From NCBI RefSeq assembly GCF_026913205.2, contig NZ_CP168151.1, forward strand, positions 1,178,001 through 1,242,000: a stretch of DNA of 64,000 nt. Direction: 5' to 3'. Made by a program: the position numbers and the translations under genes. The notes under the pieces were generated by a model, which was not told the origin of the DNA, did not search any database, and saw nothing but the letters and a program-made list of their open reading frames with translations. Shown one piece after another: positions 53,918-62,039 of the stretch (the first letter of the stretch is position 1; the number at the start of each line of letters is the position of its first letter). This DNA is from Lentilactobacillus sp. SPB1-3. Lineage in GTDB: Bacteria > Bacillota > Bacilli > Lactobacillales > Lactobacillaceae.

Positions 53918-55181
53918 CGCGCTCACCATTGCCCTTCAAAGAATAGACCGCCCTTAGTTTTAACTTATTAGCTAATTCAATCAGTGCTTCAGTCCTAACG
54001 GCATTGACACCATCAATATACTTAGCATCATCTGTATCTTCATTAACAATTTCCTTAATGAATAATTTTCCTAATTGAGAACCTAAAGAATCAGCACTTG
54101 ATTTTCTTTGATCGATCAATGATTGTTTAATTCCATCAACTACTGCATTGTCAATGTTTCCACCAGCAATTTTATCAATTGACTCAGCCACTAATTTCTC
54201 AACTAAAGCTTGATTTTGAGGTAAAATCCCCGCTGAAACAGTTAGCGAGCCATTTAACGAATTATATGAAGATGAAATATCATAAGCGAGACTCTGCTTT
54301 TCACGTACATCAGTAAACAATACAGATTGAGGCGAACCTCCAAGTAATTGATTAAAAATTACAGCTGGAAAGTATAATGGATCACCGGAATAAACTGGTA
54401 ATTCATAACCCATGGTTAAAACGGTTTGCTCAATATCCAAACTCTTTTCGTCACGAAGAACCTGACTGCTTTCTGGTAATTTAACAAACGGGTCCAAACG
54501 TTCAAATTTATGATTTGAATCAGGCAAAATCTGCCTTAATTCATCAACAAAATCCGATTCTACGTGCCCACCAACAAACGCCATTACATTAGCATTTACT
54601 AGTAACCATTGATAGAACTCATAAACTGCAACAGAATCTAAACTTGATAACTGGTCTGTTGTACCATACAAGAAGCTGCCATGATTGATATCATTTGGAA
54701 ACATCAATTTTTGCAACTGAATATTAGCGTAGTAATCACGATCCTCAATGATTGAGTTGAAGTAGTTTAACAAGTTGGCTTTATGCAATTCGAAGAAGGT
54801 TTCTTCAAATCGATTATTATCAGTTAAAGGATGGTTAATAACTTCATCTAGAAAGCCAATAATTGCTGTACCGACATGCTGATTATCAGGTAAGTACTTA
54901 TCGTTAGGAAAACTAATATTGATTCTTAGCGTGTGAATATCGCCATAACGAAGCACAGTGACTCCAAAGCTAGCACCAAACATGCGGGATAGTTGTCTGG
55001 AAACTTCGGTTTCACTAGAGTACTTTTGAGTTGCATTGCCTAATAATTCACTCAACATTGCCATCTTAGCGAAATTTTTAGCATCCGATTTCAAATTAAA
55101 ATAAATCGAAAGTTTAGTATTTTTAAATTTATCAGTGTCGTAAGTAACAATTTTTAAGTTGTCTGATTTATTTTTGTCCAC
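53904..55181 (-). CDS. yfmF: M16 family peptidase-like protein YfmF (non-catalytic partner)
   Basis: About 425 residues with the M16 fold but no HxxEH: the corresponding stretch reads LSELLGNATQKYSSE, so zinc binding is lost and the protein probably forms the inactive half of the YfmF-YfmH peptidase. The GTG at 55181 is the likely start, 6 nt after AAGGAGG. The frame continues to 55214 with no ribosome site. First gene of the yfmF-yfmH-rodZ-pgsA cluster. Confidence 0.87.
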   Translation of the reverse strand: MDKNKSDNLKIVTYDTDKFKNTKLSIYFNLKSDAKNFAKMAMLSELLGNATQKYSSETEVSRQLSRMFGASFGVTVLRYGDIHTLRINISFPNDKYLPDNQHVGTAIIGFLDEVINHPLTDNNRFEETFFELHKANLLNYFNSIIEDRDYYANIQLQKLMFPNDINHGSFLYGTTDQLSSLDSVAVYEFYQWLLVNANVMAFVGGHVESDFVDELRQILPDSNHKFERLDPFVKLPESSQVLRDEKSLDIEQTVLTMGYELPVYSGDPLYFPAVIFNQLLGGSPQSVLFTDVREKQSLAYDISSSYNSLNGSLTVSAGILPQNQALVEKLVAESIDKIAGGNIDNAVVDGIKQSLIDQRKSSADSLGSQLGKLFIKEIVNEDTDDAKYIDGVNAVRTEALIELANKLKLRAVYSLKGNGERDEDN

Positions 55182-55265
55182 AAGCATCCTCCTTGGATGA
55201 ATCACAGATTTCATACTAAATTAACCGCGTGAAAATCTCAACCGTATTTTGACAAATAAATAAAA

Positions 55266-55303
55266 AAAGAGCAACTTATGAAGCTCTGTCTAAGTTACTC
55301 TTT
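55266..55303 (-). terminator. Terminator of the amino acid ABC transporter operon
   Basis: An imperfect 13-bp stem (55266-55278 with 55291-55303; one internal mismatch) followed by TTTTTTT on the minus strand. Confidence 0.8.
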
Positions 55304-55306
55304 GGG

Positions 55307-56164
55307 TTATTTATCTTCTTTTACTAATGGCGATGACACTTTTTGACCGAACCACTTTTGATCAATTCGTTTTAGTTTCCCATCTTTAGCTAATCGCTTT
55401 AGACCTTCATTAATCTTAAGTCTTAACTTGGTATCACCTTTGCGAATTCCGACTGCGTAAGATTCTTTCGGGAATTCACTCTTAACGATTTTATATGATA
55501 ACCGATTTGATTGGTGAGCAATGTAGTAATCAGCATAAATACTATCGATCAACAATCCCTGAATTCTATTGGAGTTCAAGTCAATAAAGGCATCTGTAAA
55601 TGAATCATATAGAACTGGTGAATTGCCTTTAATTCGATCCTTTAACAACTTAGGTTGATTATCAATATCCATTGCCCCTGCAGAACCTGTTTGCACCCCA
55701 GCAACTTTGCCTTTCATGTCGGCAAAACTATTTATGTTGTTTCGTTTTTTAGTAACCAGTATTTGATCATTAATTAAGTAAGGTGTACTAAAATCGATTT
55801 GTTTTGATCGCTCTGGAGTAATCGACAAACCATTCCAAATTAAATCAATTGTCCCATTTCTCAACTCAGTGATATTCATGGACCAGTCAATTGGTTGAAA
55901 ATCTACTTTAATACCATATTGTTTAAAAACTGCTTTTGCTAGGTCGACATCATAGCCAACAATTTTGCCACTCTTGGTTTGATAACCCATGGGCACAAAA
56001 CTATCGTCCAAACCAATGACGATGCGTTTACTTTTCTTAACAGTTGCCCACGTGTCTGGACGAGTCTCTAATTTTTGTCTTGACTCGATTCGGCAACCAG
56101 ATAAAAACATTGGCATTAGCAACAAGACGATTGCCAGCATGCTTTTGACGAATTTTCTTTTCAT
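55307..56164 (-). CDS. Amino acid ABC transporter substrate-binding lipoprotein
   Basis: A 285-residue type II periplasmic-binding-like protein, surface anchored. The signal peptide (KRKFVKSMLAIVLLLMPMF) ends in lipobox LSGC with Cys24. The SBP_bac_3 domain is shown by GLDDSFVPMGYQTKSGKIVGYDVDLAKAV and LIWNGLSITPERSKQIDFSTPY. These features are typical of polar amino acid (Gln/Asp/Cys/His-type) binders; the ligand is not evident. Last gene of the permease-ATPase-binding protein operon under the doubled T-box. Confidence 0.92.
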   Translation of the reverse strand: MKRKFVKSMLAIVLLLMPMFLSGCRIESRQKLETRPDTWATVKKSKRIVIGLDDSFVPMGYQTKSGKIVGYDVDLAKAVFKQYGIKVDFQPIDWSMNITELRNGTIDLIWNGLSITPERSKQIDFSTPYLINDQILVTKKRNNINSFADMKGKVAGVQTGSAGAMDIDNQPKLLKDRIKGNSPVLYDSFTDAFIDLNSNRIQGLLIDSIYADYYIAHQSNRLSYKIVKSEFPKESYAVGIRKGDTKLRLKINEGLKRLAKDGKLKRIDQKWFGQKVSSPLVKEDK

Positions 56165-56168
56165 CCAA

Positions 56169-56807
56169 TCATCCCTTCAACTGTTCAACTCGCAAAATAT
56201 TATCAGCTATTTTTTCGGCGAAATCCATATCATGGGTTACAACGATTTGTGTCATACCTTGTTGCTTCAAATCAATAATGATATTAGCAACTTCATCACG
56301 TAACTCCGGATCCAACGCTGAAGTTGGTTCATCATAGCAAAGGACCTTCGGATTCATGGCTAAAGCTCTAACGATGGCTACTCGCTGCTTTTGACCACCA
56401 GAAAGTTGGTAGGGATAAAGATTTTCCTTACCAGCCAAGCCTAATCTAGCCAATAAATCTTTGGCATCTTGTTTTACGGTTTCCGTGTTGGCTCCCTTAA
56501 CTAATCTTGGGGCGAGGGTAATATTATCTAGCACAGTTAAATTAGGAAATAATTGATAATCTTGAAAGACGACGCCGATAATCATATTTTGTGGATTTGC
56601 ATCGGTTGGATCAAATTCCTGATCGTCCCAATAAAAGCTTCCAGAGTCAACTCGTTCCAATCCAGTAATACAACGCAATAAGGTTGTTTTTCCGGCACCA
56701 GAAGGACCAACCACTGACAAAATATCTTGATCATTTACTTTGACGGATAAATTGTTGATAATCGTGCGACTACCAAATCGCTTAACTAAATTTTTAACTT
56801 CTAACAT
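56169..56807 (-). CDS. Amino acid ABC transporter ATP-binding protein
   Basis: A 212-residue cytosolic ATPase of the polar amino acid uptake family. Walker A GPSGAGKTTLL (about 33-43), Q-loop FQDYQLFPNLTV, signature LSGGQKQRVAI and Walker B VLCYDEPTSALD are all intact, with the switch His in VVTHDMDFA. The ATG at 56807 follows GGGGTG. It is in operon with permease and binding protein (gaps of 11 and 4 nt). Confidence 0.93.
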   Translation of the reverse strand: MLEVKNLVKRFGSRTIINNLSVKVNDQDILSVVGPSGAGKTTLLRCITGLERVDSGSFYWDDQEFDPTDANPQNMIIGVVFQDYQLFPNLTVLDNITLAPRLVKGANTETVKQDAKDLLARLGLAGKENLYPYQLSGGQKQRVAIVRALAMNPKVLCYDEPTSALDPELRDEVANIIIDLKQQGMTQIVVTHDMDFAEKIADNILRVEQLKG

Positions 56808-56818
56808 CGATAACACCC

Positions 56819-57472
56819 CTATCTCCAAACACTAGATTTCTTTTCAATTAATCGTAAAACAACGGTACATACAGCTGTTAGCAATAGATAAATCACACCT
56901 GCAAACAGCAGTGGTAACAAGGTAACATCTCTAGCACTGGCAACGTTTCCGGCTCTTAGCAAATCTCCTAAGCCAATTACGTAAACCAATGAAGAATCCT
57001 TGATCAAGTTAATGACCTCATTACCAATTGAAGGTAAAACAATCTTGAAGACTTGAGGAATAACGATGTATCTAATCGTCTGCCAATAGGTTAGACGTAA
57101 TACTCGTGCACTTTCAAATTGTCCTTTAGGGATGGCTTGAAAGCCTCCTCTAAAGATTTCGGCGAAGTAAGCTGTGTAATTCAAAATAAAAGCAAACAGT
57201 GCGGCTTCATATCTTGGAAAAACAATTGCGAATGGGTGCATCAATGGCAACCCATAAAATACAATAATTAATTGCAACAACAGTGGTGTTCCCCGCATCA
57301 ACCAAACATAAAAATTAATTAACCAAACCAAGGGTTTAAATTTGCTGATCATGCCCAGACCGACAATCGCTCCTAATGGAACTGCGGCTATCAGTGTCCA
57401 AAAGAATACTGACAAAGTCATTTTAGTACCAGATAATAGCGCTGGTAATATTTGTCCTAAATAATTTAACAT
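56819..57472 (-). CDS. Amino acid ABC transporter permease
   Basis: A 217-residue membrane subunit of the HisM/GlnP family. There are about five hydrophobic segments. The permease coupling loop is EIFRGGFQAIPKGQFESARVL (EAA motif, about 115-135), and RGTPLLLQLIIVFYGLP precedes it. The ATG at 57472 has GGAGG 8 nt upstream. The open frame to 57550 lies in the T-box leader and is rejected. First gene of the transporter operon. Confidence 0.92.
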   Translation of the reverse strand: MLNYLGQILPALLSGTKMTLSVFFWTLIAAVPLGAIVGLGMISKFKPLVWLINFYVWLMRGTPLLLQLIIVFYGLPLMHPFAIVFPRYEAALFAFILNYTAYFAEIFRGGFQAIPKGQFESARVLRLTYWQTIRYIVIPQVFKIVLPSIGNEVINLIKDSSLVYVIGLGDLLRAGNVASARDVTLLPLLFAGVIYLLLTAVCTVVLRLIEKKSSVWR

Positions 57473-57493
57473 AATAAATTCCTCCATAAAAAA

Positions 57494-57525
57494 GTCCCCT
57501 TGGTAAATAAACATACCAAGAGGAC
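57494..57525 (-). terminator. Second T-box terminator
   Basis: GTCCCCTTGGTA (57494-57505) pairs with TACCAAGAGGAC (57514-57525), one G-U pair, then TTTTTT on the minus strand, directly before the permease ribosome site. Confidence 0.85.
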
Positions 57526-57580
57526 GATGGTTTTCGCGGTTCCACCTCAATTTGTAACGTATTCACATACATTACCTCAA

Positions 57581-57598
57581 GAAGTTTAGTTATTTAAA
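57581..57598. repeat. Inverted repeat arm B in T-box leader
   Basis: GAAGTTTAGTTATTTAAA, exact reverse complement of 57691-57708, 92 nt apart. In the RNA the two could pair and enclose the whole first antiterminator/terminator module. Confidence 0.8.
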
Positions 57599-57606
57599 AC
57601 AAAAAA

Positions 57607-57638
57607 CGCCCTCTTAGGCTACTAAGCCTAAGAGGGCG
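57607..57638 (-). terminator. First T-box terminator
   Basis: CGCCCTCTTAGGC (57607-57619) pairs with GCCTAAGAGGGCG (57626-57638), 13 bp and 6-nt loop, then TTTTTT on the minus strand. Confidence 0.9.
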
Positions 57639-57690
57639 AATAATACCGCGGTTCCACCTCATATTTGTCTACAATTGCAGACCTCAAGAG

Positions 57691-57708
57691 TTTAAATAAC
57701 TAAACTTC
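57691..57708. repeat. Inverted repeat arm A in T-box leader
   Basis: TTTAAATAACTAAACTTC on the plus strand, exact reverse complement of 57581-57598. In the RNA it is the 5' arm, lying just before the first CTTGAGGT. Confidence 0.8.
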
Positions 57709-57882
57709 AGCAATAACGTGCTCACCGTTCTTCCCTACACCATTACTGGTTTCAAGAAAATAACTCCCAGATGTGAACTAAGCTAGCTTAACACCCCATT
57801 TTCAGCTTTCAAGGGCTCTCTGTCGTTAAACGTCACTTAGATTTCTGATCAACGTTTTTATTCATGTCAAAATGTTAACTAA

Positions 57883-57911
57883 ATAATACTTAATGTCTTT
57901 CCATTCGTCAA
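57883..57911 (-). promoter_or_regulatory. Promoter of the doubled T-box leader
   Basis: On the minus strand TTGACG (57911-57906), 17-nt spacer, TATTAT (57888-57883), placed immediately after the minD stop codon. Confidence 0.7.
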
Positions 57912-57919
57912 GACATTAA

Positions 57920-58726
57920 TTAATTCTTTTTAAACCAACCAGTAAATTTTTGCCAGAAAGAAGGAGCAGATTCTTCCTTCATTTCCATCAATGGTACGGA
58001 TTCACCCGTAATTCGACGAGCAATATCACGATATCCTTGACCAGCAGGGTTATCAGAATCTAACACAATTGGTTCACCACGATTAGAGGTTGAAATAACC
58101 GCATCATCATCAAAGACGATTCCTAATAATTCCACGCCTAAATGATGAGTGATTTCATCAATATCCATTACCGAACCGTCTTTCATCATATGAGTTCTGA
58201 TCCGGTTAATGATCAATAATGGTTCCTCTTGAAGTGGATGAGTTTCTAATAATCCTACGACTCTATCAGCATCACGAACAGCTGAAATTTCTGGTGTGGT
58301 AACAATCAATGCTCCATCAGCACCAGCAATCGCATTCATGAACCCAGTCTCAATTCCGGCAGGACAATCAATTAAAACGTAATCGAAATCAGGTTTTAAT
58401 TCATCAACAATCTCAACCACTTGATCGGCAGTCAAAGCAGTTTTATCTGCGTTTTGGGCGGCAGGCAATAAATAAAGCATGTCGTCAAATCGCTTATCTT
58501 TGACCAAAGCCTGAGCTAACTTGGCTCTTCCTGAAGCAACATCGACGATGTCATACATAATTCGATTATCTAATCCTAATACAACATCAAGGTTTCTCAA
58601 TCCGATATCTAAATCCATTAAAACTACTTTTTTACCCATCATGGCAAGTGCAGTTCCGATATTGGCAGATGAAGTCGTTTTACCGACTCCACCCTTTCCT
58701 GAGGTGATAACTAACGCTTTACCCAT
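57920..58726 (-). CDS. minD: Septum site-determining protein MinD
   Basis: The membrane-associated ParA-type ATPase that positions division together with MinC. It has 268 residues. The deviant Walker A is GKGGVGKTT (about 10-18), followed by DLDIGLRNLD and IDCPAGIETGF. The C-terminal amphipathic membrane-targeting helix is FWQKFTGWFKKN. The ATG at 58726 has GGAGG 8 nt upstream. It overlaps minC by 8 nt. minE is absent as in most Bacilli. Confidence 0.96.
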   Translation of the reverse strand: MGKALVITSGKGGVGKTTSSANIGTALAMMGKKVVLMDLDIGLRNLDVVLGLDNRIMYDIVDVASGRAKLAQALVKDKRFDDMLYLLPAAQNADKTALTADQVVEIVDELKPDFDYVLIDCPAGIETGFMNAIAGADGALIVTTPEISAVRDADRVVGLLETHPLQEEPLLIINRIRTHMMKDGSVMDIDEITHHLGVELLGIVFDDDAVISTSNRGEPIVLDSDNPAGQGYRDIARRITGESVPLMEMKEESAPSFWQKFTGWFKKN

Positions 58727-59408
58727 TATTGATTCCTCCAATCTGGTTAAAGAACTTTGGGTTGATCTCACTTACATTTTCAACTTCGCCATAATCCAAA
58801 ATATGCAAATCATTAACATATGCAACCGTTGAACTGTTGATCTTGTCGCTATGAGGTGAATCATCTAGAATTTCAAATTGCTCACCAATTCTCACTTGTT
58901 GAGCGTTATGTACATCCCCAATGATCAATTTATCTTCAGCATTGGGGTATCCAGCTTGAATAATTCCAGCAACACTACCAAGCACAAACAAATTACCACT
59001 AACGAATAGTTTACCACCTTCGTGAACGTCCCCTAAGAAGAGAACATCCCCAGTAACTGTTTCAACTTGCCCATTCCGGATTGTTTTATCAAGAATATGA
59101 ACAGTTTGTTGCTCAATCATTCGTCTGGATTCTTCTTTTGTTACTACTTCTGAAATAATCTTATGAATTGAAAAATCAGGATAATCCGCAAATACTTTTT
59201 CAATCTCTGAACGTTCTTCAGCACTAAATAACCGTTTTCCAGTTGTTACCTCAAAAGCAATCTTTTGCGGTTTAGTGGATGCTGTTTGAGTTTTTAAACC
59301 ATCCAGTAATTTGACTAATGATTTAAAAATATCGTCGTATGCGGCACGATCACTCAAAATTATTTCATAGCCATCATTACTACCTTTTAATACTGCTGCG
59401 TCTGCCAA
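58719..59408 (-). CDS. minC: Septum formation inhibitor MinC
   Basis: A 229-residue FtsZ antagonist recruited by MinD. The N-terminal MinC_N domain covers about 1-100. The beta-helical C-domain (GDVLFLGDVHEGGKLFVSGNLFVLGSVAGIIQAG, about 119-152) binds MinD. The TTG start (59408) is preceded by GGGGGT about 9 nt upstream. It is in the mreBCD-minCD cluster, the standard lactobacillar arrangement. Confidence 0.93.
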   Translation of the reverse strand: MADAAVLKGSNDGYEIILSDRAAYDDIFKSLVKLLDGLKTQTASTKPQKIAFEVTTGKRLFSAEERSEIEKVFADYPDFSIHKIISEVVTKEESRRMIEQQTVHILDKTIRNGQVETVTGDVLFLGDVHEGGKLFVSGNLFVLGSVAGIIQAGYPNAEDKLIIGDVHNAQQVRIGEQFEILDDSPHSDKINSSTVAYVNDLHILDYGEVENVSEINPKFFNQIGGINNG

Positions 59409-59434
59409 CGTTGATCTACCCCCTATAATTCCAA

Positions 59435-59962
59435 TTATCGTCTGCGTTCAGCATATAACGACTCGATTGGAAAATAACAAATCGCAAAGAAAAACAAGTT
59501 CAATGCCAAAGTTGGCGCCAACGCATTTACCAAAAAGGTCGTAGCAGATGGATCAACTTGGCCGACAAAAATATTAGCTAAGAAATTCAAACTGATAGCT
59601 ATGGTAATGTCGATAAAAAACACTAAAAATCCACTAAAGAAATTACGTGGCATTAGCTCGTAAATTGACTGACCAATATAAACCACCAGTGGGAATACAA
59701 ACACGTATACCCCAAGTAAACCAGTGTAATAAAGGTCAAACACAAAACCAATAATAGCTGCCCACACGATTACGTGAGTAGTTTTTAATGAGTTGGTAAA
59801 AAAAGCTGTCATACTCAACCACATTAAAGTTAAATATGGAACCATTGAATTCGGAGTGGCGTATAGCCAATTAGAAAACACCTGACTGATTGAACCATCC
59901 AAATAGAACATCAGCACTAAACCAATCACAAAGACAACAGAAACCGGAATTCTTCTTCTCAC
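59435..59962 (-). CDS. mreD: Rod shape-determining protein MreD
   Basis: A 175-residue integral membrane protein with five or six hydrophobic segments and a basic N-terminus (RRRIPVSVVFVIGLVLMFYLDG). It is part of the rod complex that guides sidewall peptidoglycan synthesis. The GTG at 59962 is chosen, 8 nt after GGGGG. A TTG at 59977 overlaps that site. Follows mreC immediately. Confidence 0.88.
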   Translation of the reverse strand: MRRRIPVSVVFVIGLVLMFYLDGSISQVFSNWLYATPNSMVPYLTLMWLSMTAFFTNSLKTTHVIVWAAIIGFVFDLYYTGLLGVYVFVFPLVVYIGQSIYELMPRNFFSGFLVFFIDITIAISLNFLANIFVGQVDPSATTFLVNALAPTLALNLFFFAICYFPIESLYAERRR

Positions 59963-59977
59963 TATACCAGCCCCCAA

Positions 59978-60826
59978 TTACTTTTTAACTGCAACAGTAA
60001 CTATTTGAATATCGTGTAAGTCAGCTGCTGGTTTAATGTGGATTTTTTTAGCTAGACCATAATCGTCCTTGCTAACGTTATCAACTTTACCAATGTAAAT
60101 ACCTTGAGGAATCACTCCACCAAGTCCTGATGTTGATACGCTATCACCCTTGGCAATATTAGTCTTAGAAGTGATATTACCCATAGTTAATTCACCAGTA
60201 TCGTCACTATAACCAGTGATAATTCCGTTTAAGGATTTTCCGCCTGTAGCATTTATTTGAACGGCAAATCGGTTCGAATTTTCAGAAGTATTAGAAATTA
60301 ACACAACTTTACTGTTAGTTTTATTAACCTCTGAAACAGTTCCAATAAGACCCTTACCAGCGATAACCGGCATATTCTTCTTGATTCCGGCTGCTTGACC
60401 CTTGTTAATTATCAATTGGCTAGCCCAAGATGAAGGTGTTCTGGCAATCACTGCGGCGTTGATCTTGTTGTAACTAGTCATCGTTTCACCAACTCTTAAT
60501 TGACGTTTAAGTTGTTGGTTTTCCTTTTCCAATGCTTGATCTTTAACCTGAGTTTGAACTAATTGATCAACTTTTGATTTCAATTGTTCGTTTTCTTGGT
60601 ACGTATTTAACAAATTCTTCATCGATACGAACCCATCTTGAATTCCATTCATAGGTGTGGAAACAAAACGATCACCAAAACCAACGATATCATTCCCAAA
60701 TTGTTGAACGATTGGTGGCGTGCTGCGCTTATTACGCACAGACACAGATAAGGTCATCAATCCGAAACTAACGATCAAGCATATAATAATTATTACCAAC
60801 TTTCGGTTGGAAAAGAACTTTTGCAT
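59978..60826 (-). CDS. mreC: Rod shape-determining protein MreC
   Basis: About 282 residues. One membrane segment (LVIIIICLIVSFGLMTLSV, about 9-27) is followed by an extracellular coiled coil (about 65-105) and a beta domain with AVIARTPSSWASQLIINKGQAAGIKKNMPVI and the GLIGTVSEVN motif. Links MreB to extracellular wall enzymes. The ATG at 60826 lies 5 nt after GGAGG. A small hairpin separates it from mreB. Confidence 0.94.
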   Translation of the reverse strand: MQKFFSNRKLVIIIICLIVSFGLMTLSVSVRNKRSTPPIVQQFGNDIVGFGDRFVSTPMNGIQDGFVSMKNLLNTYQENEQLKSKVDQLVQTQVKDQALEKENQQLKRQLRVGETMTSYNKINAAVIARTPSSWASQLIINKGQAAGIKKNMPVIAGKGLIGTVSEVNKTNSKVVLISNTSENSNRFAVQINATGGKSLNGIITGYSDDTGELTMGNITSKTNIAKGDSVSTSGLGGVIPQGIYIGKVDNVSKDDYGLAKKIHIKPAADLHDIQIVTVAVKK

Positions 60827-60858
60827 AATTGCCTCCATCAGCTAATCGTTCATAAAAT

Positions 60859-60883
60859 AAGCCCTAAGATTAACCTAAGGCTT
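60859..60883 (-). terminator. Weak intercistronic hairpin between mreB and mreC
   Basis: A 10-bp stem with G-U pairs (60859-60868 with 60874-60883) and 5-nt loop, followed by only ATTTTAT on the minus strand. It could attenuate mreC-mreD-minCD relative to mreB, or be an RNA-processing site. Confidence 0.45.
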
Positions 60884-60897
60884 AAACGACACTATTA

Positions 60898-61902
60898 TTA
60901 TTTTTTCTTGATTACGTTAATGTTCTTCAATGATTCACCCGTTCCAACAGCTACACAATCCAATGGATCATTAGCGATAGTTACAGGAACTTGAGTTTCA
61001 TCAGCGATTACTTCAGAAAGGTTCTTCAAAAGTGCACCACCACCAGTAAGAACGATACCATGATCAATAACATCGGCAGCAATTTCTGGAGAAGTTTCTT
61101 CCAATGTTTCTTTGACTGTTTCGATAATTTCTTCAACAGACTCTGAAATGGCCGAATTAACATCTGAACCACTAACCTCAACAGTTGTAGGCAATCCGCT
61201 AACTAAGTCACGACCACGAATAGCAACTGGAGATAATTCCTTAGCGGCCTCAGCAGAAGCTGAACCAATATCCCACTTCAATTGTTCTGCAGTTCTTTCA
61301 CCGATCAACAAGTTATACTTTTGACGAACATAACCGATAATCGCATCGTTTAACTTGTCTCCAGCCATTCTTACTGAACGACTTGAAACAATTCCACCTA
61401 ATGAAATCGTTGCAACATCAGTGGTACCGCCACCGATATCAACAACCATTGATCCAGTTGGATCCATAACTGGCAAACCAGCTCCAATTGCTGCAGCGAA
61501 AGGTTCTTCAATGACATAAGCATCTCTAGCACCCGCCACACGAGTAGCATCGATTACTGCTCGCTTTTCGACAGCAGTAATACCAGTTGGAACACAAACC
61601 ATTACATAAGGTTTTCCAGATGAATGACCTAATGCCTTTTCAATAAAGTATTTCATCATTGCAACAGTTGTATCGTAATCTGCAATAACTCCATCTTTCA
61701 TTGGTCTTACTGCTTGAATACTACCGGGAGTTCTTCCAATCATTGCTCTAGCTTCTTCACCGACTGCAATGATTTCACCATCTTTTGTACCCTTAGCGAC
61801 AACTGATGGTTCACGAAGGACAATCCCCTTACCATCAACGTAAACGATCGTGTTAGCAGTACCCAGATCGATTCCGATATTTTTTTCTCCTAATCCGAAC
61901 AC
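60898..61902 (-). CDS. mreB: Cell shape-determining protein MreB
   Basis: A bacterial actin of 334 residues that organises sidewall synthesis. The nucleotide-binding phosphate 1 motif is [14 protein letters not shown]. The phosphate 2 motif is [13 protein letters not shown] and the adenosine motif [12 protein letters not shown]. The GTG at 61902 gives the normal family N-terminus ([17 protein letters not shown]) and follows an AGGGATGG. The TTG at 61920 is less likely. Begins the mreBCD-minCD gene run. Confidence 0.95.
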   Translation of the reverse strand: MFGLGEKNIGIDLGTANTIVYVDGKGIVLREPSVVAKGTKDGEIIAVGEEARAMIGRTPGSIQAVRPMKDGVIADYDTTVAMMKYFIEKALGHSSGKPYVMVCVPTGITAVEKRAVIDATRVAGARDAYVIEEPFAAAIGAGLPVMDPTGSMVVDIGGGTTDVATISLGGIVSSRSVRMAGDKLNDAIIGYVRQKYNLLIGERTAEQLKWDIGSASAEAAKELSPVAIRGRDLVSGLPTTVEVSGSDVNSAISESVEEIIETVKETLEETSPEIAADVIDHGIVLTGGGALLKNLSEVIADETQVPVTIANDPLDCVAVGTGESLKNINVIKKK

Positions 61903-61972
61903 GGTATTCCATCCCTTCAATTCATAAAAAAGTTTTTATTAGTTAATTTGCAATTTAATCTTTAACGAAATA

Positions 61973-61981
61973 AGTATAGCA
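61973..61981 (-). promoter_or_regulatory. Extended -10 promoter of mreB
   Basis: On the minus strand TGCTATACT (hexamer 61978-61973), about 70 nt before mreB in the gap after folC. Confidence 0.5.
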
Positions 61982-62039
61982 TATCAAAGTCAAAAATAAA
62001 TTGTTTCCAAAAAATCAACGTATTATCTTAAAACAAACC

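Larger units (their letters stand above)
57473..57876 (-). ncRNA. T-box leader with one stem I and two antiterminator/terminator modules (amino acid ABC transporter)
   Basis: The leader starts with a stem I region (AGAGAGC element near 57814-57820). It then has two complete T-box modules: T-box sequences AGGTGGAACCGCG at 57659-57647 and again at 57547-57535. Each is preceded by CTTGAGGT plus a small hairpin (stem III-like), and each is followed by a strong terminator (57607-57638 and 57494-57525). Only ~60 nt separate the first terminator from the second T-box sequence, so there is no second stem I. An exact 18-nt inverted repeat spans the first module. I could not identify the specifier codon safely, so the sensed amino acid is unknown. 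Confidence 0.88.

Noticed and set aside
57473-57550. N-terminal extension of the ABC permease
   Set aside because: The codons fall in the second T-box terminator and antiterminator. ATG 57472 has a proper GGAGG.
57494-57710. Repeated CTTGAGGT / GGTGGAACCGCG units as a CRISPR array or mobile element ends
   Set aside because: Only two copies, each a canonical T-box antiterminator with a terminator, and no spacers, target duplications or transposase.
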